This document shows positions 42,896 through 52,840 of a stretch of 64,000 nt of DNA, one piece after another (the first letter of the stretch is position 1; each line of letters starts with the position of its first letter). Where the stretch lies: contig NC_083505.1 in assembly GCF_032362555.1 (NCBI RefSeq), forward strand, positions 8,547,501 to 8,611,500. Reading direction: 5' to 3'. The stretch is from Amyelois transitella. Lineage: Eukaryota > Arthropoda > Insecta > Lepidoptera > Pyralidae. The notes beneath the pieces are model-generated. The model had not been told where the DNA came from and did no database searches. It saw only the letters and a program-made list of their open reading frames with translations. The translations under genes were made by a program, and so were the position numbers.

Positions 42896-44755
42896 CTATT
42901 TAAGCAAGTGGTTCACCTCATCAGGTGTTCTTCGCATGGTTAAATGAGGATCAATATAACCATTGTTAGGATCATGAACAGCTAAATATAATTGATTATA
43001 AATCGCCATTATGACTTCAAAAGCACGTTTCTTAACATAAGACTTATGACTGTGACTCAACAACAAATTCAGTTGAGGCAAGATATACATTTCTGGCGAG
43101 ACTAAGAACATATCAAATTTATTAAGGAATTGTTTCAATGTTGATGTATCCATACCAGGTAGAGCCGAAAGTGGCCCACTAGTTTTTTCTTGCAATATAG
43201 TATATATTGGTCCTAAATTTAAATTGGCTACGAGATAACTGGCTTGTTCTGATGTTAAAGTATCAATTTGTGCCTCTGACTGAGCTTGCAATCTTTCATT
43301 GTAATCATCCATTATTGTATAGAGAGACAATGTACACTGTATGTGATAAATACAATTAAGCATGTATACTGACATATCTGTTGAGCTCAAATGACACGCA
43401 GTCTCATTGATGGCATGAAGCAATGGATCCAAAATATGAGTTGTAATTATTTTTCTATCTCCATTATTTAAATTGTTTGTTATATTCATGACAGCCAGCA
43501 AATCCCTAAGGAAGGTAACCAAATCTGCCACAACAATGGAAGGGTTCAGGTCAACAGGTGGAGCTTTGACTCCATGGCTTAGCTCTTTCTGAATCTTACT
43601 ATCCAAGGTTATGAGGAACACTTCCTCACTTTTTTTTAGAAGTTCATCAAAGGTGTCGATCAAGTGACCTTTTGGAGTTACACATTGTATAACATTCTTG
43701 TAGTACAAGATTAAATTTGTAATAGACCATAAAACTAAAGGGTCTTTGTCTGGTTTCAGTATTAGTTCAGCCCTAACTTTCAATAGAGGGCATATAGCTT
43801 CCATGATGCTGGTGAGGGCATCCGTGATTTGTTGATTTTTATCTTTCATATTGCAAAACTTGAATAATGAGTTAAGGTTTTCTTTCTCTATAGGAATTAT
43901 TTGATAGACCCATGTTAAAATATCTCCTATGTAACGCTTAGCATCATTTGCATAAAATTCTATTGGATTTGATCCTTCAGCTCCTTTTGTCAAAACATCA
44001 ATAAAAGCCTGAACCGTTAGAGCCTTGCGTGCTGAGCAATATTCATCAACAATATTAGAGAATAACACTTGTCTATTTTGGAATTTTTCCAAAGCTTTAG
44101 GTACTAATGCATTATTTGGGGAATCAATTGACACGCAAGCACCAACTGTCCAATGATATAATTTTTCTATAGCAGCTTCTTGTTGCATCCCTATAATTTC
44201 CATAATGTCAAAAGCAGAAGTTTCATACCAGCACTTTACCAATGTCTTGCAGTTTTTATACAATTTTTCAATTTGAGAAAGTGTATCAAAGAAATCTATT
44301 GTAAGTGGTGTTTTTATGGATACATTGTATAGATATTCATTTTGCTCTGAAGAAATTTGGAAAGATTTTAGAAATGCATCCACCCACACAATTTTTTTCT
44401 CAGTTTTCTTTCTTTCATCTTTTAGTTTTGTTGTCTGAGTAATCAAATGATGCGTTTTTGTTTTTGACTCATTTAATCTATTCGACATATCTTTAACAGC
44501 AGTCTCCAGTGTCGACAACGAATTGATAAGTATATGTAGTTTATCATTAACTTTATTATATTCAACAAGAATTGTTTTGTTCACTAGCATATCTTTTTTT
44601 TCGACTTCATCAACAAGCACTCTTCTTGTGTATGAAGAATTTGAAGAACATAATGCAGATACAGTGTTCAATGCTTCACTATTATCTGATATGATGTGGC
44701 TGTCGAATATTTTATTTATTCTTTGTCTCAAAGGATTATTGTATGAAGAATCCAT
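42896..44755 (-). CDS. Cog6: Conserved oligomeric Golgi complex subunit 6
   Basis: Subunit of lobe B of the COG tethering complex, which acts in intra-Golgi retrograde vesicle traffic and keeps glycosyltransferases in place. One uninterrupted exon of 619 codons from MDSSYNNPLRQRINKIFDSH, chosen over an in-frame ATG 7 codons upstream because that adds only MIIFIFK. An N-terminal coiled coil (about residues 60-125, LVEYNKVNDKLHILINSLST and TKLKDERKKTEKKIVWVDAF) is followed by the COG6 helical body: WVYQIIPIEKENLNSLF, LEKFQNRQVLFSNIVDEYC and the end AIYNQLYLAVHDPNNGYIDP. Human COG6 is 657 aa. A minus-strand AATAAA is at 42856-42861, just past the stop. The absence of introns in a gene of this size is unusual beside its neighbours. 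Confidence 0.93.
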   Translation of the reverse strand: MDSSYNNPLRQRINKIFDSHIISDNSEALNTVSALCSSNSSYTRRVLVDEVEKKDMLVNKTILVEYNKVNDKLHILINSLSTLETAVKDMSNRLNESKTKTHHLITQTTKLKDERKKTEKKIVWVDAFLKSFQISSEQNEYLYNVSIKTPLTIDFFDTLSQIEKLYKNCKTLVKCWYETSAFDIMEIIGMQQEAAIEKLYHWTVGACVSIDSPNNALVPKALEKFQNRQVLFSNIVDEYCSARKALTVQAFIDVLTKGAEGSNPIEFYANDAKRYIGDILTWVYQIIPIEKENLNSLFKFCNMKDKNQQITDALTSIMEAICPLLKVRAELILKPDKDPLVLWSITNLILYYKNVIQCVTPKGHLIDTFDELLKKSEEVFLITLDSKIQKELSHGVKAPPVDLNPSIVVADLVTFLRDLLAVMNITNNLNNGDRKIITTHILDPLLHAINETACHLSSTDMSVYMLNCIYHIQCTLSLYTIMDDYNERLQAQSEAQIDTLTSEQASYLVANLNLGPIYTILQEKTSGPLSALPGMDTSTLKQFLNKFDMFLVSPEMYILPQLNLLLSHSHKSYVKKRAFEVIMAIYNQLYLAVHDPNNGYIDPHLTMRRTPDEVNHLLK

Positions 44756-44759
44756 TTTG

Positions 44760-45819
44760 AAAATAAATATTATCAAATTTTACGTCACCGTCACCGCGTA
44801 CCTGTAACAACCCTTTTATTAGTTTTTTATTGGAAAGAAAGCTGAACCATTTAGGTTTGTATTTGGATATATGACGTTATTTAAATATGAATAGGGTCAA
44901 TTTACCAGCGTAACGTGTACCACTCGGTTTCTTAAATCCAATATAAAATCAATAGAATCGCATTGTATTGTGCATTTTAAATTTGATATGATAGGTACTC
45001 TAAGTTCTAATCACAAACTATATAAATTCTAATTAAAGGATAAAATAATAAGAACCTGCCTGATGCGTGACAATGTAAAATAACACATGACATTTTATGT
45101 TGACATTGATTGGCATTATATTGATAGTTTTTGGTAACGCTTATGGTTTAAAACCATCGCCAACTTTAAACGTTTATTTATAATCATTCATACATACAAT
45201 CACGTCTATATCCCTTACCGGCTAGACAGATTGATAGGTGTAGATAGAGTATAGGTACCTATAGACAGCTAGTCAGCGCTTCGCTGATAAGGACAGGGCC
45301 TTTTCCTAAGAGCAAAAAGTTGTCTTTACATCAAAAACAAATAAAAGTTAACAGAGAAAAGAGATGAATAGAGGACGCTCCGCTTAACTCCACTACAAGG
45401 GTTATCTGTGTTTACGTTATATTGGTTTTGCATTTAGAAATAGGTACCTACTTGTTATAGATGTAAACTGTACATAATAATTATAATGTAAAACTGTTTG
45501 TAAACAAATAAAGAGAAAAAAAATTCTTCTGAAAATGTACTTAAGTAGTAGTAGCTATTACTTATATGTAAAAAAATATGTAAATGAAGAGGTGCATTAT
45601 AAGAAGTAAGACGGAGACGTTAGTCAAGAAGAATTCAGTTTTTTGATGTCAATCAATGTCATACTTTAATTCTTCGTACCTATTTATTTGGCATTACATG
45701 TGACTTCTATTTATATCTACGACGGAAAGTGACTACGTATATGCAAGAAACCTAATAAAATTAAACCAAATATTGTAAATAAATTACAAACCTTTATATT
45801 AGAATTTTATACAATAAAC
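44760..45819. other. Divergent intergenic region between COG6 and SDHAF4
   Basis: Presumed promoters of both genes lie at the two edges. A small retroposon piece (CAATCACGTCTATATCCCTT, 45198-45217) lies in the middle. No other feature seen. Confidence 0.5.
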
Positions 45820-46240
45820 ATGATACGATCTATCGGTAATCCTATTAGATGCAGAGGTAAATATTTATCTATTTTAGAGTATCACGAACATTTCGTGGAT
45901 ATTTATGAAGGTATCTATTACAAAATGTCACTAAAAAATTATGATTCCAGTACAATTACAACATGTGATGTCAAATAAATATTCAAGTACACCAAAGTCT
46001 GATGGAAATGAAAAAAAGGAATCACAAAGAATGGCTGAATTCAGGAAAAAATTAAGGGAAACTACACCAATTGATGATCTTGGAGAACAGCCATTAATTC
46101 ATCCATCTCAGAAAAATGATGCTTATCAACCATTCCCTGACAACACTAACCCAGACACAGGAGAAGTAGGTGGACCACGAGGACCAGAACCTACAAGATA
46201 TGGGGATTGGGAGAGGAAAGGCAGAGTATCAGACTTCTAA
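45820..46240 (+). CDS. Sdhaf4: Succinate dehydrogenase assembly factor 4, mitochondrial
   Basis: Chaperone that binds flavinylated SDHA and protects it before complex II assembly; Drosophila Sirup is the homologue. Exon 1 (45820-45856, [12 protein letters not shown] plus a split codon) supplies a basic mitochondrial leader, and exon 2 is 45951-46240; together 108 residues. The diagnostic C-terminal motif is present: [26 protein letters not shown]. The middle is acidic and proline-rich as in the family. A second ATG in exon 2 would lose the leader, so the spliced start is preferred. AATAAA lies at 46309, and the stop is only 88 bases from the DHX16 stop on the other strand. Confidence 0.92.
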
Positions 46241-46328
46241 AACGTCATTTCAATTTGTTATTGTATTATGTAGCAAATATTTAAAACTTTAGATCTCATT
46301 GAAAATGCAATAAATATTTTTTTAATAA

Positions 46329-49300
46329 CTAATTATTTGAAGATTTCCCAACAGTCTTTGGCATTTTTTTGTTTGTTGAATCTTCTAGCTCTTTTGACTT
46401 GTAATAATGGGGTGCAACTTCTAAAAGCCACTTGCTTTCAATCTCTGTTACTTGTCTCATAAACTCTTTAGAAGTAAATACCAGTTCATGGTAAATCACC
46501 CAGCGGGGCAGCTCTTCAAATAAAGCACTGTTGGGGTGTATCATGACAGTCTGAAAAAAAAAGAAAACTGATACATACTTGTTAATTGGTTAATTAATGG
46601 CATCAAACTGCAAACATGGAAGACATGTGATATTGATATTTTTAGCAAAACAACTCACCAGTATGATGCCAAATTAAAAACAAACACTTATGAATAACAT
46701 GTCAATTTGAATGGATTGAATAGATATGGACAGTTGCAACCTTGCAACACAATATAGTGAAAAGTTAACTTACTTGATTATTTTTAACAGTTTTATAATG
46801 TCCACCTTTTGAAAATTTTGCAATATGATAAAAATATCCAGCAGTGATTGCTTTTCGAATATTAGCATCTTCTGTTATACTCGATTCCATTTCAATTTCT
46901 ACTCTTTCCATAAGTCCCACTAATTGTTCCCTCACATCACGTGCCCTTTTCATAGATCTATATTGTATGAAATTCTCATAACACCATTGAACAGAATAAT
47001 CAGAATCTACCCATTGGTTATAGACATTCATCAATGTCAAATGATCACCATTATGGTGGAAAAAGTTTTTTCTAGCAGTATCTGCATGTATTATTTTATC
47101 TTTTGGTCTATAAAATACTGAGCTATTAACAGATAACATTGCAGCAATCGTCACTATTTCCTCTGAACATTTATACCTAAAACAAATAATATTATAGATG
47201 AATATATTACTTCCATGCTGGTTTGGTAGCAAAGAAAGCATAGCATGGCTGGCCCATGCAGATTTTTAAATGTTGGGCTAGCAACTTGTCACTATTTGAA
47301 TCTAGATTTCATCTTAAGTTGTACCTACGACTGAATGTGGCCCCACAGGCTTTTTGAGATTGTAAACTGTGTCTACCTTGTAATGGAAAAAGATGCAATA
47401 TATATGTAAAAAACTTCTTTGGTAGGTATATGTATATAGTATACCTTCCAACTTACAAGATGTTATTCTGTGTGAAAGGTTATTGCAGGCTAATACAATA
47501 TACAACACCAGGCATGACATTGGCTTTCTCCAGTGTTTAAAACACTGAAGAAAGCCGAGGGCTTGATGCTACAGTTCTTATTAAATTGATATTTAATTGG
47601 AGGCATTTTTTTATTATCGAAATAAACACGAAATTTTTGAATTTAAAATTGCAACTTACTTTTCACTTGCTAAGAGCATTTTTGCAAGCATTGGATCAGT
47701 TGGAAATTCAGCCATTCTCCTTCCTGCTTTAGTTAATTCTCCATGATGATTGAGAGCACCGAGCGCATACAGTTGTTCTAAAGCAAGAACCAGTGTTTCA
47801 TGTGGTGGAGGATCTAAAAAATCGAAGTGAATGAGATCATTAATTCCCAACGCCTTTAATGTAAGAACAGCATTTCCCAAATTTATTCTCTGGATTTCTG
47901 GAACAGTATTGTCTTCAAGCTCATACTTATAAGCCCAGGCAGTATATAATCTGAAACACTTGCCAGGTGCAACCCGGCCAGCTCTGCCTGCTCTTTGATT
48001 TGCTGAAGCTTTTGAAATTGGTACCACCATAAGACTCTCCATGCCTGTCTTTGAGTTAAAATTATTTTGCTTTGCAAATCCAGGGTCAATAACATAAATA
48101 ATATTATCAATTGTCAAGGATGTTTCAGCAATGTTAGTGGCTAGAACCACTTTTCGGGCACCTTCAGGTGTGGGTTCAAAAATTTTTGCTTGCATGTCAC
48201 TCGGAAGGTTGGCATAAACAGGTAGTATCAACAATTCTTTTAATTTCTTTCCAATTTTTTTTGTTCTTTCTTGTAACATCTCTACACATGTTTCAATTTC
48301 CTCTTGTCCTGTCAGAAATACTAAAATGTCCCCTAATGGTTGTGTGGCATGAATTTGTAAGACAGACACTACACAAGCATCGACATAGTCTGCTTCTGGA
48401 GCTTTTGTATAATAAATATCTACTGGAAATCTTCTTCCTGGAATTCTAAAGATCGGAGCATCATCAAAAAATTTTGAAAACTTTTCTGCATCTAGTGTTG
48501 CACTAGATATAAGTAATTTTAACTCTGGTCTGAATCTGGTAATATCTTTAACAAGGCCAAATAAAATATCTGTATGAAGGGTGCGCTCATGAGCTTCATC
48601 TATAATCATAACACTATATGATGCAAGATCTGGTTCTGATAAGAATTCTCTGTGCAGCGTGCCATCTGTCATGTACTTGATGACCGTTCTATCAGAAGTG
48701 CAATCTTCAAATCTGATACTATATCCAACCTCATTGCCAAGTTTGACATTCATCTCTTGAGCAACCCTAGCTGCTACAGACATAGCTGCTACTCTTCTAG
48801 GTTGAGTACAACCAATTATTTTTCCATCTTCTGTAAAACCAGCTTCATATAAATATTGAGGGATTTGTGTTGTTTTCCCTGAACCAGTTTCACCTTCCAC
48901 AATTAATATTTGATAAGTTTTAATAGCTTCAATTAGTGATTCCCTAAATGGATATACAGGTAGTGATTTTTTGGTTTCCTCTATAGTCATACGTATTTTT
49001 TGATACTCAGACTTTTCTTTTTCTTCCTTTTTTTCTTTGTTTCCTTCAAGTTGCAGAGCTTGTATGAAATCAATCTGTTCATCCAACAGTAGTTCATATT
49101 CATCTTGGGACTTGGCATCCTTTGCCCCGAATTTAAAAAATGCTGACTTTATTTGTTCTTGCTCCCATTTTCTTTGCTCTGAATGTGGTAATTTTTCATT
49201 TTCATCAACTTCAACATATTCACCTAAAAGTCAACAAATAACTGATATTACAAAAAAAATTTGGAGCACATGTGCATATCGAAGATAAACTTAATTTCTT

Positions 49301-50006
49301 CAAAAAGTAATCAAGTTATGATGATAATAATATGGAAGCAAATTTACCTTTTTCTCCTTTACCCAAATCCCTGGGCATGTGATATCGTTGAACATTTTCC
49401 AATTCCCGTGCTTTTTCATGTTCCTTTGCCAATTGCAATATGTTTTTTTTGTGTTCCCTTTCTCGTTTTTCTCTTTCAGTTAATCTGAAATAATAATAGC
49501 TTACCAACTAAGTATCAAAATTGTCTGAAATATAACTATATCAACTATTTGAAATACTTATATATAACAAATAACATAATTTTGACAAAAGAACAAAAAG
49601 GTTTGCATTGGTTGACAATGCTTATGCTTTGTTCGTTTTGGCTAAGTCATGCACAAGCATTGAAAAAAAATACTTACATGCTTTCATCAAATAAATATTC
49701 ATCATCAGCAATGTCTGCCTCCAGTTCCACAACCTTGTCATCTTTTCTTTTCTCCAAGTATTTTCGTCGCGACTGAACGCGTAGCTTTGGCAAAATTTTG
49801 TCTCTGTCTTCAGCTTCGAGTTTAAGTCGTTTAGCTGCTTCTTCATATGACCTTTTACCAGAGGATTCTGTGACCTTTTTAACTTTATCTTCGTCACGTT
49901 TCTTTAATCGCCTAGCAAATTCATCACGCTCCTTGATATCTCTTATACGATTCTCTTCTGCACTGCTTGAATCAGATGAATGCCTTCTTTTACTTGACTT
50001 ACTCAT
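46329..50006 (-). CDS. l(2)37Cb: Pre-mRNA-splicing factor ATP-dependent RNA helicase DHX16 (Prp2 orthologue)
   Basis: DEAH-box helicase that remodels the B-act spliceosome before the first splicing step. Exons on the minus strand: 50006-49678, 49484-49348, 49223-47660, 47176-46774, 46550-46329. They join in phase to 884 residues. The N-terminus is charged ([20 protein letters not shown]) and lacks about 150 residues found at the start of human DHX16 (1041 aa). Helicase motifs are all present: [83 protein letters not shown]. These are followed by the winged-helix/ratchet and OB-fold region ([37 protein letters not shown]) and end SSNN. Identity as DHX16, not DHX15/8, comes from the specific N-terminal [14 protein letters not shown] and [11 protein letters not shown]. 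Confidence 0.95.
47225..47412 (+). repeat. GTGCCGTGTGG retroposon fragment in a DHX16 intron
   Basis: GGGCTAGCAACTTGTCACTA, TTTGAATCTAGATTTCATC, CTTTTTGAGATTG, GTGTCTACCTTGTAATGG follow the 3' half order in plus orientation, antisense to DHX16; the copy is diverged. Confidence 0.6.
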
Positions 50007-50009
50007 TTT

Positions 50010-51538
50010 AATTTAGGAAAAAATAAACTTTTGTCAATACTTTTGTCTCTGATGAAATTACATACAAAACGAGCAGTCTCGCAAGAAAACTTGTGGATAG
50101 AAACAAAATTGTTATCTATATTAAAGGTAAACACAGTCTAATTGAAAATTACCCATAATAATCACCAAAATTATTTGACACGAAAGAAAAGAGCAGAGTA
50201 AACATAGGTAGGTAGGTACACGTTTATTTTGTTTTGATCTGAGAGTGATTAATCGAAGAATCGATTTTTCAAGCCCAAAAGTTCGGTTTTTTATAATCGA
50301 TATGCAGTACCGAATCGATCCAGGAAATCGATGCTTCATCCTTGAAAATCGACATTCGATTTTGATATCATAATAAAATTATTGTTAATATTAAATTAAC
50401 TGAACTAAAAAAACTGATTGTTCTGGATCAATCTTGTTTTTATAAAATGGATTTATATTAACATGACAAATGCAAACTTCAAAATAAAATCGTTTTTAGA
50501 AATCAACAAAATAAAATCTTATAGACAGAAATTTTTTTGTGTATGGATACATACGCTTCCGATTGGAATTGATTTAAAAAGAAAAAAGAAATATTTCGTT
50601 TTAGTAAAGAATCCCCATCCCTACTTTCACTCACAGGGTTTCTAATTTCGACATGTCAAGTTAGGTAATATGACAGTGACATCAGAAAGCTACGGATTTG
50701 GTAAATTCAAGCAAAGATCCATTTACACGAGGCGATTATTCGCGCCATCCATTAAGGCAATCCAATGGAAATAATATAAAGCACCAAATTCGTGTCGTTC
50801 ATTTATTTACACATAATTCAATCGAGTAAGCCAGTTCAGTTGATATAGTTAAATAAACTACCTACATCAACAATAATGTCGCTCATACACCTCCATTAAC
50901 CCGGCCCCTGGGAGAGTAGAGTTACCTTCTCTTCTCTTCACTTAGGCAATTCCTGTCTGGCGCGTCCACGTCGCGATTTGTTTTCGGTACGGCCAAACCA
51001 GCTGAGGAGGCGAGCTGCAGTGGCGTAGTATTTGGATCCTGATGGAGGGCAGCGTTATCCATCAGTATCGAAGTGAAGCGCACGAACCATATGTTCTGAA
51101 CCGGTTCACTTTTGGATTACTATAGCCACAGAGGTTGTAGTACCGCGATGTAGATAGTAATGGGAACTTACTACATAATTCATCCCGTGAGAGTTGCAAT
51201 GATGATGAGTATGCATATAGACATTGTAAGACCGCCTAGCAATTGAAGTGAGACACTGTATTGGCAAAGAAGAGGCTACTCTTACTCACAAACTCTTTTT
51301 ATAGATCTTACATACGTAAGTACAGTTGCTATAAAAAGACGACTGCCCTCGCTATACACGCAAATATTAATATAAAATGTATACAGTCAGATAGGAAACT
51401 TCTTGGTTCACCGTTTAATTCCTTTGTATGCGCATAGCCTTAGTGTCGCATCTGTCACTAGTAATGTGCAAGCTAAGCTAATGTCGATAAGCTAGTGATT
51501 TACCTACGCGATATCGAAAAATACTGCTAGGGTTTCTT
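50010..51538. other. Spacer upstream of DHX16
   Basis: 50190-50390 is rich in ATCGAT/AATCGATT units (AATCGAAGAATCGATTTTTC, TATAATCGATATGCAG) like the hAT MITEs at 18-21 kb, but I cannot find paired ends. 50900-51250 is GC-richer with no recognised gene. DHX16's promoter should lie just right of 50006. Confidence 0.4.
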
Positions 51539-51589
51539 ATGTATTGTACTTTTATTCTTCTTTGTCGTCACCTTTTCCCTTTTTCTTTC

Positions 51590-52085
51590 TACGATTTTAT
51601 AATAAATTACCAAAAAGTGTTCTTGAAACGAATGATAGAAAATTCAAAAAGTACATTAAAGATGAGCTTTGTAGGAAAGCTTATTACAACACGGAGGATT
51701 ATATTAATGATAAACATGTGTGGCCCGAGCTTGACATAATGGCCCCTTAAATGCTTGTGCATTTTTGACATGGTGTTGACATTATTTGTACAGTGTGTAC
51801 ATATTTTATATTTATTTATTTGACGGAATATTCGTATTGAAATAACCAGTTCTACATTCATTCATGTTTTTAATGTAGACAATGTGCATTCGTCCATGAT
51901 TTAGATTTAAGAGATCTACATTTGTAAATTGACGTCCGATGAAAATGCTGCAGTGTAGTTTGTTCCGCCGCTTCTTCAACACATGCGCTTTGGAAGCGGT
52001 AGTAGTTTTAATTAGATTTAAGTGATGTGACGTCAATATGTGATACCTTGTATCCAATTTTGAAAATAAATCTATTCTATTCTAT
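51590..52085 (+). mobile_element. Jockey/CR1-like LINE 3' end (RT C-terminus plus 3' UTR)
   Basis: The plus frame ending at 51750 reads NKLPKSVLETNDRKFKKYIK, DELCRKAYYNTEDYINDKHV, then WPELDIMAP and stop, the typical C-terminus of these reverse-transcriptase ORFs. The 3' UTR follows (GACAATGTGCATTCGTCC, AAATGCTGCAGTGTAGTTTG) and ends AATAAATCTATTCTATTCTA. It is 5'-truncated, as most LINE copies are. It identifies the other tails at 11036, 28005 and 41284/42257. Confidence 0.85.
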
Positions 52086-52202
52086 TTTACGTAGGGTCGG
52101 CACAGTATGTTAGTTTTTTCCAATTACTTCTGTCAATGTATTGTACTTTTATTACTTTATAAGAATAAAACAAAAATGCATTATTTATGTACGTTAATAG
52201 AT

Positions 52203-52240
52203 AGCCGTGTGGTTCCCGGCACCAATACAAAAAGGGGACA
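52203..52240 (+). repeat. 5' stub of the GTGCCGTGTGG retroposon
   Basis: GCCGTGTGGTTCCCGGCACC followed by AATACAAAAAGGGGACAAG. Only the first ~35 bases are recognisable. Confidence 0.6.
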
Positions 52241-52840
52241 AGTGCGAGTTGAACTCGCGTGAAGAGGGTTCCGTACGATGTTACCTATAATGTTTTTTTA
52301 AACTGACCCAAATTTGTGTGTGGTAACTAAAAATATGTTCTCCCACACATTCCACCTGCAAATGTAAGTTGGTACGCACAATATTGAGTGATTTACCATG
52401 TTATTTTAATGTCATGGACTTCTTATAGGTTTTCCTATAATCTATAAGGAGAATATTAATATTAAATTCATTATGAGTCAACTAGCCCATCACTACGTAT
52501 AAACCGTATAAATATTATGAAAAAGTAACCAGAATTGTAAACAAAAATGCATGTATGTTGACTAATTTTGATCAAAGTAAAGCACTTTCAAAAATGTTTG
52601 AAGTCTCTGCCTGGGATCGGGCCCGGAAGCTTCCTAATAATCAGAATAAAATTTACCTAGCCAGTACATAAATGTGACGTATATTTATGACGCAATACAA
52701 AAAAATTAAAACTTCTGTCGTTATTTACTAGAAAATAAATAAGACAAGTTCTTATTTGAATTTATTTATTTATTATTCTTTGTGACCATAGTCGAGTTGA
52801 ATGTAATAAGGCAGGCACTACATAGAAGGAAATTGTTAAA

